Positions 1 through 9,395 of a stretch of 64,000 bases of DNA are shown here, piece after piece. The notes under the pieces were generated by a model that did no database searches, was not told the origin of the DNA, and worked only from the letters and a program-made list of their open reading frames with translations. The DNA lies in assembly GCF_025457425.1 (NCBI RefSeq), contig NZ_JAMXIA010000001.1, forward strand, positions 558,001 to 622,000, read 5' to 3'. Position 1 is the stretch's first letter, and the number at the start of each line of letters is the position of its first letter. Source of the stretch: Chryseobacterium foetidum (GTDB lineage: Bacteria > Bacteroidota > Bacteroidia > Flavobacteriales > Weeksellaceae). A program made the position numbers and the translations under genes.

Positions 1-873
<873 letters not shown>

Positions 874-960
874 TTGCTAAAAAAAAGATTTTTATCATAC
901 TTTTTTACTAATTTTCCAATATACCTGTCGGGCAATTTACCAATCATTTAGAAACCAAAA

Positions 961-1000
961 ACATTGGTACATTATTACATTGGTACATTGTTACATTATC
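961..1000. repeat. Five 8-base repeats (ACATTNNN) in the ribF promoter
   Basis: ACATT occurs at 961, 969, 977, 985 and 993, exactly 8 bases apart; units are ACATTGGT, ACATTATT, ACATTGGT, ACATTGTT and ACATTATC. The array lies directly over the -33 region of the ribF promoter. A change in unit number would alter promoter spacing or position. Confidence 0.8.
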
Positions 1001-1010
1001 TTTATATTTG
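980..1010 (+). promoter_or_regulatory. Promoter of ribF
   Basis: TTG at 980-982, a 20-base spacer and TATATTTG at 1003-1010 match the Bacteroidota promoter consensus. The predicted transcript starts near 1015, downstream of the ATG at 964, so that ATG cannot be the start codon on this transcript. Confidence 0.7.
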
Positions 1011-1029
1011 CAGTCAAATTTTTTTCAGA

Positions 1030-1950
1030 TTGAAAGTTTTCAAAAATTTTAGCGATTATCAGTCTCAGAAGCCGTTGGCGTTGTCTTTGGGAATGTTTGA
1101 CGGGGTACATTTGGGGCATAAAAGCATTATTGACGAGCTCACCAAAACAGGTTCTGAAAAAAATCTTGATACAGCAATTCTCACGTTCTGGCCTCATCCG
1201 AGGTTTGTTTTCAATCCAAATGAAGATCTTAAACTTCTCAACACACTTGAGGAGAAACAGATTCTGATGGAAAAATACGGTGTAAACAATCTTTTTCTAA
1301 AAGAATTTGATGAAGAATTCCGAAATCTTACCGGAGAAGAATTTGTAAGACAGATTTTAGTTGAAAAATTAAATGTAAAATATTTAATTGTTGGCTATGA
1401 TCATGTATTCGGAAAAAACAAAAGCGGAAACTTTGAATTGTTGCAGAAACTTTCAAAAGAATTAGGTTTTGAGGTCGAACAAATGGAAGCGATTAACATT
1501 CATGAAAATAACATCAGCTCTACAAAAATTCGGAATGCTTTGCTTAATGGTAGTATAAAAGATGCCAATGAAATGCTCGGTTATTCCTACTCTGTTTCCG
1601 GAACTGTGGTTCACGGGAAAAAACTGGGAAGAACAATCGGTTATCCAACTGCCAATATTGAAACAGAAACTCTGAAACTTTTACCTAAGAAAGGAGCTTA
1701 CATCGTCGAAGTTTTGGTGAAGGGTCAACAGTACAAAGGAATGCTCAGCGTAGGTACCAACCCTACCGTTAATGGAGAAAAATTAACTGTGGAAGTGTAT
1801 ATTCTTGATTTTGAAGGGGATATTTATGAAGAAAAAATCACTGTGAAATTCAGGGATTTTCTTCATGAGGAAATCAAATTTGAAGGGATTGAAAAGTTGG
1901 TTGAGAGGTTGGATGAGGATAAGAGGCTGACGGAGGATTTTGTGTTTTAA
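1030..1950 (+). CDS. ribF: Bifunctional riboflavin kinase / FAD synthetase
   Basis: Phosphorylates riboflavin to FMN and adenylates FMN to FAD in the cytoplasm. The N-terminal FAD synthetase domain shows GMFDGVHLGHKSI, a nucleotidyltransferase signature, and ISSTKIRNAL. The C-terminal flavokinase domain shows GRTIGYPTANI and later VEVYILDF. The reading frame is open back to an ATG at 964, but this adds 22 residues unlike RibF and lies upstream of the predicted transcription start. The TTG at 1030 yields LKVFKNFSDYQ, the usual family N-terminus (about 306 residues), and is preferred. It is followed by a hairpin terminator. Confidence 0.95.
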   Translation: MKVFKNFSDYQSQKPLALSLGMFDGVHLGHKSIIDELTKTGSEKNLDTAILTFWPHPRFVFNPNEDLKLLNTLEEKQILMEKYGVNNLFLKEFDEEFRNLTGEEFVRQILVEKLNVKYLIVGYDHVFGKNKSGNFELLQKLSKELGFEVEQMEAINIHENNISSTKIRNALLNGSIKDANEMLGYSYSVSGTVVHGKKLGRTIGYPTANIETETLKLLPKKGAYIVEVLVKGQQYKGMLSVGTNPTVNGEKLTVEVYILDFEGDIYEEKITVKFRDFLHEEIKFEGIEKLVERLDEDKRLTEDFVF

Positions 1951-1951
1951 A

Positions 1952-1981
1952 AAAAATGCCTACATCTCTGTAAGCATTTTT
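1952..1981. terminator. Bidirectional terminator between ribF and the 1990-5739 gene
   Basis: An imperfect stem, AAATGC.TAC with GTA.GCATTT around a short loop, is flanked by A-runs on one side and T-runs on the other, so it can end transcription of both convergent genes. Confidence 0.7.
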
Positions 1982-1989
1982 CATTTGTC

Positions 1990-4900
1990 TTATTTATATC
2001 CTAATATTTGATTTTCTGCATTAATTGCATCTTCTACAAACTTTTTAAATTCAGGATACTGTTCTTTTTTAATATTGTCCCAAGGTGTAGTTGCGGTTCT
2101 GGAAATCTTTAACTTATTGTTTTTCTGCAACTCATAATTGATAGCATATCTGAAGTTTTGATAAGCTAAAGATTTATTTTCAGGAATTTCAATGAACTTC
2201 ATGTTTTCGGGAATATTCACATATATTTCTTCATTGTACTCGTGTTGCTTCTCATATTTTGTGTATAGAATATCTGTGTTTCTGTTTTCGGTAGCTACAA
2301 TATCTTTGGTGAAAGGTTTTGATACAAAAGGTATTTTCATAATTTTTAAACTTCCTACAGATTGTGGTTTGTCATTGATACTAAACTGTACCTCGTAAGC
2401 AAGCGGCTTCGCAGAAAGATCTTTTCCGTCAATTAATTTCACTGATTTTACACTGATCATTTTGTCCAAGACTGAACCGAGATCCTCTTCTACATTTTTC
2501 TTTCTGTAGTCGTCTGTCTGCTCATCCTGGAAAAAATTATTGTAAAAACTTTTAGTCTCACCCATTACATATTGCTTCGTCAAAAAGTTCTGTTCATCGC
2601 CGTTTACGTTTACTTCGCTCATTATTCTGAAAAGATTTTTAGTATTGTTTTCCATAGAAATTTCAATTAAATCTTTATTTTGAGCGCCTGATTTTTCAAT
2701 ATCAACAAGAAGAGCCTTCGCTTTGTAGTTTGACAGAACCGCCGCATTAAACGGTAAATATTTATCGGTCATCTCCAGATATGTATCCTTATCATCCAGC
2801 TTAACTTTCACAATGCAGTGATTGAAACTCAGGTTAGGCAAAAGTAATCTCTGTGGAGAATAATTGTTGGTCTGCACGAGCACCAGATTTGATTTTAAAC
2901 CAGCCTTATTTCCCAGTATTACAAATAGTGTAGACAAATCTTTGCAGTCACCCAATTTAGTCACCAAAGTTTTTGATGGCTTCTGTGGAATCTGGCCACT
3001 TTGACGGAAATCTACTGAACTGTATGTTACATTTTTCTCTATATAATTATAAATTTTCTCAGCTTTTTCAGTTTCATTCATTTTCGAAATTCCGTTTGGG
3101 AAGATTTCGTTAAAAGCTCTATCAACAATTTTATCAGAAACTAGGCTTTTTTTGGCAACATCCGCATACCAATTCGAGATTTCCTGCCATGTTTTAATCG
3201 AATTTGCCGTGACTGAAATGGTTACATCATAAAACCCAGGGCTGAAATACTCATCCAAATCAACTTCAGCAAGATCGTTCAGCTTCCAGGTCTGAAATGC
3301 TTTATTGCCAATCTTCTTCTTAGTGGATGGTATCTCACGATTCATGCTTTTAAACTGATAATTCATGTTCTCGGGAGTAATTACAGTAAAAATTGATTCT
3401 GTAACCGGATATTCTGAGTTGAAATAAGAGCTTACATTAAAATCTTTATTAAATCTGCCATTATTCCTTTCAATATTTTCTTTCTGAATCAGAACAACGT
3501 CGCCTACTGCAAGACCGGTAAAAACAATCTGATCTCCCGACTTTTCCGCCGGAATGATGCTTCCGTTTGATTTTACGATTTCAGACTTGAGCAGTTTGTC
3601 ATAATAATCGATGTAGTATTCTTTAATTTCTTCAATACCTTTCTCTGAAGTAATCTCGTAAGCATAAGTGCTTCTTTTTTTAATTCCGCCTTCAGGATAT
3701 ACATATACGATATACTCATCGAGCAGAGTTGTCACACCTTTCTTACCTTTTTTGCCCTTATTTCTGCGCTCAGCAACCAATTTATACAGATCCTTAATTG
3801 CCACCTGATCCATTGCATCCGGAGTATTATCCAGATCGCGTATCAACTGATGCATCTGGTCATTTTGTGTGTTATGGGAAAGGGAAAGTTTTGCAAATTT
3901 CACTGCTTCAGCTTTATTATTTTGCTTGGCAAGAATTTCTGCCTTTGCAGCAAGCAGGGAATAGGAATGAGGGAAATTCCCTAAAGCATTATCAATCTCC
4001 TTCATCAGTTCAGGATTCTGTGCATCTTCATCTATGAGACTGATGTACTGACGTCTTATTGAATTAAGTGAAGGGTAAAGCTCAATATATTTTTTGATAA
4101 TTTTCTTCTGATCTTCAACTCTATTGGCTTTCTCGTAATACGAATACAGCGTGTTCATGATCTCCGGACTGTTTTTAATTGCAAGAGCATCCTCAAACTT
4201 TTTTATAGTCGGGCTCTGATCTTTTTTCTCCGAATCTTCAAGTGCCGTAAAAACTGTAAAAAGTTTTTCGTTATTGGCAAAACTCTTTTTAAGGTTTGCG
4301 ATATGAATCTGTGCGGTTGCCATATCTCTGTTTCTCATCGCGATAAGCACATCAAAAAACTCCGCCATGTTTTTTGCTTTCGTTTTGGCAAGAATTCCTT
4401 TATATTTCTTAATATCTTCAATCGGTGTACTTTCATAAATATCCCGATCCATCATTTTAAGAAAAGGAATCAGAAAATACTCTGAATCATCAAGTTCAAT
4501 ATTTTTGAATATTTCTGAAACTTTTTCAGCATCGTTGATATTATCATAATACTTAGACATCAAACCTTGCACAAGTGAAGACTTTGGATATGATTTCGCA
4601 AAAACTTCAATCAACTCTTTTGCCTGTTCGTTCTGAAAATTGTTCAGATATCCTGAGGCAAGCAAATATTTATAAAAAAAACTTTTTGGGTTCTCTTTAA
4701 TTTTATCTTTTAAAAAAGATTCAAAACGCAACGGTAATTCTTTAGGCTGTAATTGGATGAGAGTTGACTTCTGATAAGCCTGATAAACATCAAAGTACTT
4801 CAGATCTGAAATTTTCTGATACTGACTATCCATTGGAACTACCATGAAAGCATTTTTTGTATCCTTTGCATCAAATTTCAGCAGCAATCTGTTCATACCT

Positions 4901-5739
4901 TTTGGCATATTTACCTCTACGATGTGTGATCCCAAATTTGTATAGCCATCACTTGTGCTCGATAAAATTTCTGTGTCATTAAGAAACATTCTGAATTCTG
5001 TATTGGTGTCTACCTCCAAAAACATTCTTCTCTCAGCAGGATTTTCAATAAATGATTGTGAATAGACAATTCCTCTTCCATATTCCATTTCATTCATAAA
5101 AAATTCAAAGCCATCATTGGAAGGAAATCTTCTGTTGTACCATCCCACATTTCCGAAGCTGTCTGCATTAAAAAGCTTGTCATTTTTAGCATATTGCTCA
5201 GGTTCATATTCATTATAAAGTCCGCTGCCATTCAGGTTTTCAAAAACTCCTGCAAACTGCCATTTGTCTATGCGACCCATTCTTTTTATAGAGTGATCAG
5301 CTTCCTGAGATTTTTTTCTGATTCTGTCTAACGTGGATTTTACCTCAAGAACGGGTGTCATATCTCTATACACAGGAGCGTCTGCAAGAAGATCGATACG
5401 GGAATAGGAGTAATCATCAAATGAGCCGTCACTTTCACCAAAAACAAATTTGCGGTGTGTAATAGGGTAAAAATATTCCTGATCTGTATTCATAGAAATT
5501 AATTTTCTGACAAATGAATCATCAAAAACAATCTCTCCCATTTCTTCATCAATTAATGCATCAAGAAATAGATTTTCAAAATCTTTCAACTGATCTTTTT
5601 TTAGATTTTTGTCGTAAAAATTTCTGGCATCCAGTCTTTTATTCTCAAGAATCAGCTCCCATGTTTTAGTCTGCTCCTTTGTTTGCGCAAGTGCGTTTGC
5701 AGACAAGAAGAAAACTGCAGAAATAAATATTTTTCTCAT
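1990..5739 (-). CDS. Large secreted DUF3857 / transglutaminase-like protein with helical repeats
   Basis: A 1249-residue protein with a signal peptide (MRKIFISAVFFLSANALAQ), so it acts in the periplasm or at the outer membrane. Residues about 330-650 are helical TPR-like repeats. The following region resembles DUF3857, and a transglutaminase-fold core follows: GDCKD near residue 930 holds the predicted nucleophile cysteine, then FNHCIV with the histidine and TYLEMTDKYLP with the acidic residue. Such proteins are common in Bacteroidota, sometimes as peptidases, but their substrates are unknown. It ends a few bases before the ribF terminator and is expressed alone or with the small gene upstream. 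Confidence 0.85.
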   Translation of the reverse strand: MRKIFISAVFFLSANALAQTKEQTKTWELILENKRLDARNFYDKNLKKDQLKDFENLFLDALIDEEMGEIVFDDSFVRKLISMNTDQEYFYPITHRKFVFGESDGSFDDYSYSRIDLLADAPVYRDMTPVLEVKSTLDRIRKKSQEADHSIKRMGRIDKWQFAGVFENLNGSGLYNEYEPEQYAKNDKLFNADSFGNVGWYNRRFPSNDGFEFFMNEMEYGRGIVYSQSFIENPAERRMFLEVDTNTEFRMFLNDTEILSSTSDGYTNLGSHIVEVNMPKGMNRLLLKFDAKDTKNAFMVVPMDSQYQKISDLKYFDVYQAYQKSTLIQLQPKELPLRFESFLKDKIKENPKSFFYKYLLASGYLNNFQNEQAKELIEVFAKSYPKSSLVQGLMSKYYDNINDAEKVSEIFKNIELDDSEYFLIPFLKMMDRDIYESTPIEDIKKYKGILAKTKAKNMAEFFDVLIAMRNRDMATAQIHIANLKKSFANNEKLFTVFTALEDSEKKDQSPTIKKFEDALAIKNSPEIMNTLYSYYEKANRVEDQKKIIKKYIELYPSLNSIRRQYISLIDEDAQNPELMKEIDNALGNFPHSYSLLAAKAEILAKQNNKAEAVKFAKLSLSHNTQNDQMHQLIRDLDNTPDAMDQVAIKDLYKLVAERRNKGKKGKKGVTTLLDEYIVYVYPEGGIKKRSTYAYEITSEKGIEEIKEYYIDYYDKLLKSEIVKSNGSIIPAEKSGDQIVFTGLAVGDVVLIQKENIERNNGRFNKDFNVSSYFNSEYPVTESIFTVITPENMNYQFKSMNREIPSTKKKIGNKAFQTWKLNDLAEVDLDEYFSPGFYDVTISVTANSIKTWQEISNWYADVAKKSLVSDKIVDRAFNEIFPNGISKMNETEKAEKIYNYIEKNVTYSSVDFRQSGQIPQKPSKTLVTKLGDCKDLSTLFVILGNKAGLKSNLVLVQTNNYSPQRLLLPNLSFNHCIVKVKLDDKDTYLEMTDKYLPFNAAVLSNYKAKALLVDIEKSGAQNKDLIEISMENNTKNLFRIMSEVNVNGDEQNFLTKQYVMGETKSFYNNFFQDEQTDDYRKKNVEEDLGSVLDKMISVKSVKLIDGKDLSAKPLAYEVQFSINDKPQSVGSLKIMKIPFVSKPFTKDIVATENRNTDILYTKYEKQHEYNEEIYVNIPENMKFIEIPENKSLAYQNFRYAINYELQKNNKLKISRTATTPWDNIKKEQYPEFKKFVEDAINAENQILGYK

Positions 5740-5753
5740 ATTTTACATTTTTT

Positions 5754-6107
5754 TTAGGCATTAATAATAGTATTTCGAATTTTACTGGTTAAAGTCTGAA
5801 ACACCAAATCATACGAGTGATCAATCAATTTTAAAAGCAATTCTCTGTTTAAACCATCAATTGATACAGAATTCCAATGGGTTTTATTCATATGATAGGC
5901 TCCTGTGATTTGCGGATGTTGTTCGCGAAGTTCCTCACTCCACTCGGGATCGGTTTTTACTGAGATCTGAAGTGGCTGTTTTGCAAGAGACATCAGCAGA
6001 AACATTTTACCTCCTACCTTTAAAACCAAAGTTTCATTATCAAAAGGAAAGCTTTCACTTACTCCCTTTTTGGCTAAACAATATTCTAAAACTTCGTTGG
6101 CATCCAT
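5754..6107 (-). CDS. MmcQ/YjbR family protein
   Basis: A small cytoplasmic protein (117 residues from the chosen ATG) starting MDANEVLEYCLAKKG, with PFDNETLVLKVGGKMF and the C-terminal HWNSVSIDG..RELLLKLIDHSYDLV pattern of the MmcQ/YjbR (CyaY-like fold) family. These are annotated as DNA-binding from structure, but the cellular role is unknown. The frame is open to an ATG at 6138-6140, giving 11 extra basic residues; the ATG at 6105-6107 fits the family better. A second family member lies at 42134-42520. Confidence 0.85.
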   Translation of the reverse strand: MDANEVLEYCLAKKGVSESFPFDNETLVLKVGGKMFLLMSLAKQPLQISVKTDPEWSEELREQHPQITGAYHMNKTHWNSVSIDGLNRELLLKLIDHSYDLVFQTLTSKIRNTIINA

Positions 6108-6265
6108 CTTTTTATTTTTGACGAATTTAATAAAAACCATTAAATGAGCATGTCTTAAATTATAATTATGATCCTCCGGATGAAAAATTATTAATAAAAT
6201 GTATGATTTTAATCTCTTTTTTAATTGTATTCATAAATATTAGTATTTTTGTAAAAATTATTTTT

Positions 6266-6772
6266 ATGAAAATTAAATCATTAATATTATTTCTGGCGGT
6301 AAGCGCATCTACTTTTGCCTTTGCACAGGAATCTCCGAAAGCTGGTCCACCAGCAGGAAACGCAATTGTGGGAGATACTTACGGATCAACTGTTGCAGCA
6401 CAATCTGAATCTAAAGCAATAAACGTTGACAAGCTTGGAAAAAAGCTTAAAAAAGAAAAGAAAATTGAAAAAGTTGCTGTAAAAGGAACTGTAACTGATG
6501 TTTGCCAAAAAAAAGGATGTTGGTTAACAATTAAAACTGAAGACAATTCTGAATTTTTTGTTAAAATGAAAGATTACGCATTCTTCGTTCCAACCGCTTT
6601 GAAAGGTAAAAACGTAGTGATGGACGGAACTGCAGAGGTAAAAACAATCTCAGTAGACGAGCAGAAACACTATGCTACGGACGCTAAAAAATCTCAGTCT
6701 GAAATCGACGCGATTACAAAGCCGAAAGAAGAAATCAGATTTGTCGCTACAGGAATTAAAGTAGTGAACTAA
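6266..6772 (+). CDS. DUF4920 domain-containing secreted protein
   Basis: A 168-residue exported protein with signal peptide MKIKSLILFLAVSASTFAFAQ. The mature part carries the family hallmark VCQKKGCWLTI, with two cysteines in a CxKKGC arrangement, inside a small beta-barrel (OB-like) domain typical of DUF4920. Function is unknown; the cysteines could bind metal or form a disulfide. The frame opens earlier at 6203, but the -7-like element TATTTTTG at 6244-6251 and the signal peptide favour the ATG at 6266. Confidence 0.85.
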   Translation: MKIKSLILFLAVSASTFAFAQESPKAGPPAGNAIVGDTYGSTVAAQSESKAINVDKLGKKLKKEKKIEKVAVKGTVTDVCQKKGCWLTIKTEDNSEFFVKMKDYAFFVPTALKGKNVVMDGTAEVKTISVDEQKHYATDAKKSQSEIDAITKPKEEIRFVATGIKVVN

Positions 6773-6792
6773 TATTAAAAAAAGACAATAAA

Positions 6793-6828
6793 TTAAGGCG
6801 GAACTTTTGGTTTCGCCTTATTTTTTTT
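6793..6828. terminator. Terminator after the DUF4920 gene
   Basis: The stem AAGGCG.AA / TT.CGCCTT is followed by eight Ts. It sits between two convergent genes and overlaps the last bases of the M14 peptidase gene. Confidence 0.8.
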
Positions 6829-7933
6829 ATTCAATTTTGAAGCTTACGACTTCGTCTAATTTTGGATATTTGGTTTCTGAAATAAATTTCTTTCCTGTAC
6901 AGTCGAACTCTTTCCAACCTTTTCTCTTTTTCACATCGCCAACTGCTGCGACATACGGAACAAAAGTGATTTCATCAGTTCCTTCCTCATACATTTCCTT
7001 ATACTGAACGGCGATATCCAAAATACATTCGTGGTCTGTATTCAGCTTTACGTTTCTGTAAATAAGATCGTAATGCGATTCTATGTTCTCAGGAATATTA
7101 AAATACTTTTCCCAGCCTAACGTCTCTCCTTTTAACTTTGCGATCGAATTTAAGGCATAATACAGAGCTACTGTATAGTATTTTCTTGTTTCCTTCCTCA
7201 GATAATCATCCTGAAAATGTCCGCCTTCGAAAAGTATTGTGGGCAAGCCTGTTTTAATAAAATTATCTCCGGTTGAAGTGGGATAAAACTCATCAGAATA
7301 CCGCCCGACATGATTCGGAATAAGCTGTTGCAACGCATCGTTGACTTCCGAGATGACCGCCATACATTTCTTTCTGTTTTCAGTTATCTTCCTTTCTGCG
7401 TCTTCGGATGGCGCCAGAAACGAAAGCGTTGCGGGGTGGATGGCATCTGTTGTAAAAATTGTCCGCTGCTCATGAAGATTAAGCGCATAATCATAGCTTC
7501 TTTCAGCAATAACTTTTTTCAGATACTTCAGTTCAAAACTCTGATTCGCATGGAAATCTCTGTTCAGATCCAATTCCTGAGCGTTTAACCGTGTCCATCT
7601 CTGCGATCCGTCCGGATTAAGCATGAAAATAAAATCGAGTTTTATCTGACTCAACAGCGTATTCTTTATTTCACTTTTATTTTCCAGACTAAAAAGCAAA
7701 TCCAACATCGCATGCGTCGCATTCGACTCGTTTCCGTGCATCTGCGACCATGCAATAATATTCACAGAACCATTTCCTATACTCAGGCAGTAAATAGGTT
7801 GGTCAAGATATGATCTGCCGATCTCAGTAATTAAATCGCTGTAGTTGTTCTGTAGGTGAAAAAATAATTTTTCAGGAGCAATATAGCGGTTTGGAAAGTC
7901 AGGATTAGGTTTGTAAAACTCTTCAAAATTCAT
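6827..7933 (-). CDS. M14-family zinc carboxypeptidase
   Basis: A 368-residue metallopeptidase of the carboxypeptidase A (M14) superfamily. Zinc ligands and catalytic residues are visible: MHGNES (His and Glu, near residue 64), NPDGSQRWTR..DLNRDF (substrate-binding Arg/Asn), NLHEQRT (third zinc His) and FEGGHF (catalytic Glu near residue 236). No signal peptide is evident, so it is probably cytoplasmic. The ATG at 7931-7933 is preferred to the one at 7993, because the minus-strand element TATTTTTG (7955-7962) lies between them. Substrate is unknown. Confidence 0.88.
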   Translation of the reverse strand: MNFEEFYKPNPDFPNRYIAPEKLFFHLQNNYSDLITEIGRSYLDQPIYCLSIGNGSVNIIAWSQMHGNESNATHAMLDLLFSLENKSEIKNTLLSQIKLDFIFMLNPDGSQRWTRLNAQELDLNRDFHANQSFELKYLKKVIAERSYDYALNLHEQRTIFTTDAIHPATLSFLAPSEDAERKITENRKKCMAVISEVNDALQQLIPNHVGRYSDEFYPTSTGDNFIKTGLPTILFEGGHFQDDYLRKETRKYYTVALYYALNSIAKLKGETLGWEKYFNIPENIESHYDLIYRNVKLNTDHECILDIAVQYKEMYEEGTDEITFVPYVAAVGDVKKRKGWKEFDCTGKKFISETKYPKLDEVVSFKIE

Positions 7934-7993
7934 TGTGAAATAATTTACATTGGTCAAAAATACTACAATTTCAGAAAAATAAAAAATTAACAT

Positions 7994-8660
7994 TTGTAAC
8001 TTGGTTAAACGATGTAAATTGACAGTTTGTCTGTGGATAAAAATGTTAATTAATAATAATTTAAATAAAATTATATATAATACTTATTATCAAATATTTA
8101 AGATATTTATTTAAAGCTTTAATATAGTTTTACTTTAAGTGAATAAAGAGGGTAAATTGATGATTTGAGCGTAAAAAAGCTAAACGTGCTGAATGTGGAT
8201 TAGATCGTTTAACATCACGTTGTTACAAAAGTAAATTAGTGAATATTTGTTTATAAGTTTGAAATTTTGTGTGCGGAAAAAGCTTTAATTAATACCTGTA
8301 AATGCGCAGATGAAATTTTACTGATCCATAACATCTCTTAAACTTAATAAAAAGTTAAAACTACTTATCAAAGCCTGTTTACAGAGTATAAATTGTCTTA
8401 ATCGTTCCATTTATACTTTATAATCAGTTTTAAAAGCGGTTTTATCCCGTCTCCTACTCTACAAGATATAGATCTGCCAAAAAATCAATGACAGAAGCCA
8501 TTTACAGGAATTTCATCGCCATACTTGCGATTTGAAATGAGTTTGAATTTTATATAGAAATAGTTATCTCACGCATTACTTTAACCAAAATTTAACCGTG
8601 AATTTCTGTGGAATAAAACTGGAATTTATCAAGGTAAATTATTTTGATAATTATAATTTA
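7994..8660. other. Long AT-rich non-coding region with a DnaA-box-like site
   Basis: No convincing gene is seen in about 670 bases on either strand. The region has a perfect minus-strand DnaA box (TGTGGATAA, 8032-8040) directly before a very AT-rich stretch (8041-8130), and a one-mismatch copy (TGTGGATTA, 8194-8202). It may hold a regulatory RNA or long leader, but nothing more specific can be supported. Confidence 0.4.
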
Positions 8661-8763
8661 TTGATTTGTAGCGTATTAACAAGTTTACATTTGTATTTGA
8701 TTTAGACTTTAAACCGTTTACATTTGTGTTTGCATGTTGTAAACTAATTATTTACATTTGTAA
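8661..8763 (+). promoter_or_regulatory. Three tandem promoter/operator repeats before the XRE regulator gene
   Basis: The element TTTACATTTGT recurs at about 8684, 8717 and 8751, spaced 33-34 bases. Each contains TACATTTG, a perfect TAnnTTTG -7 box (8686, 8719, 8753), with an upstream TTG 17, 19 and 20 bases away. A fourth, inverted half-site TGTAAAC lies at 8738-8744. The regular spacing puts the sites on the same face of the helix. They may be alternative promoters or operators at which the downstream HTH protein represses itself. Confidence 0.55.
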
Positions 8764-8785
8764 TCAGTAATTTTATACTTTTTGT

Positions 8786-9316
8786 ATGAGTTTAAACGAA
8801 AGAATTTCGCAGGTTATAGAGTATTCCGGTTTTACACCTTCAGAATTTGCTGATGAAGTTGACGTGCAGCGCTCATCAATTTCTCACGTGACTTCAGGAA
8901 GAAATAAACCGTCTCTGGAATTTATCATTAAAATAAAATCCCGTTTTCCGGAGATTTTATGGGATTGGTTAGTTAACGGTGATGGCGAAATGCTGAAATC
9001 TGAACTTCCGGCTGAAGAAGAAATTGTAGAAGAGAAATCAAAGCCAACTTCTCTCCCCGATCTTTTCACTCTTATAAATGAGGAAGAAGAAATAATTGAA
9101 GAGGATCCAAAACCAGAAAAATCTGTCGTAGCAGAAGCTCCGTCAGAATCTTTTAAAACTTACGAGAGTAAAGCCAATAGCGAAATATTCGATTCTCAGC
9201 GATTAGAAAGATCAAATGAGCAAATTGTAAATCAAGTTATTGAAAATCAAACAAATAAGATAAAACGCATTGTTTTGTTTTACGAAAACGGAAAATTTGA
9301 AAGTTTTGAGCCTTAA
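8786..9316 (+). CDS. XRE-type helix-turn-helix regulator
   Basis: A 176-residue DNA-binding protein. Residues 1-60 form a Cro/CI-type HTH: ISQVIEYSGFTPSEFADEV, then VQRSSISHVTSGRNKPS as the recognition helix region, followed by WDWLVNGDGEML, a pattern typical of phage-like repressors. Residues 70-150 are acidic and low-complexity (a linker), and the end KRIVLFYENGKFESFEP is a short conserved tail. Its start is preceded by three regularly spaced repeats that could be its own operators. Regulated genes are unknown. Confidence 0.85.
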   Translation: MSLNERISQVIEYSGFTPSEFADEVDVQRSSISHVTSGRNKPSLEFIIKIKSRFPEILWDWLVNGDGEMLKSELPAEEEIVEEKSKPTSLPDLFTLINEEEEIIEEDPKPEKSVVAEAPSESFKTYESKANSEIFDSQRLERSNEQIVNQVIENQTNKIKRIVLFYENGKFESFEP

Positions 9317-9346
9317 AATAAAATTTGCTCAAAATTTTTAGAAACG

Positions 9347-9388
9347 AAAAAAGCTCAGTCTTTACGACCGAGCTTTTGATATTTTTTT
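9347..9388. terminator. Terminator between the regulator and proline dehydrogenase genes
   Basis: A perfect stem AAAAGCTC (9349-9356) and GAGCTTTT (9370-9377) with T-rich and A-rich flanks, suited to both convergent genes. Confidence 0.8.
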
Positions 9389-9395
9389 GAAAAAA

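Noticed and set aside
964-1029. ribF beginning at the ATG 964
   Set aside because: The extra 22 residues are unlike RibF and are encoded in the promoter and repeat region upstream of the likely transcription start.
7994-8785. Replication origin as a firm call
   Set aside because: Only one perfect and one near DnaA box were found, no dnaA or parAB gene is near, and gene orientation does not switch here.
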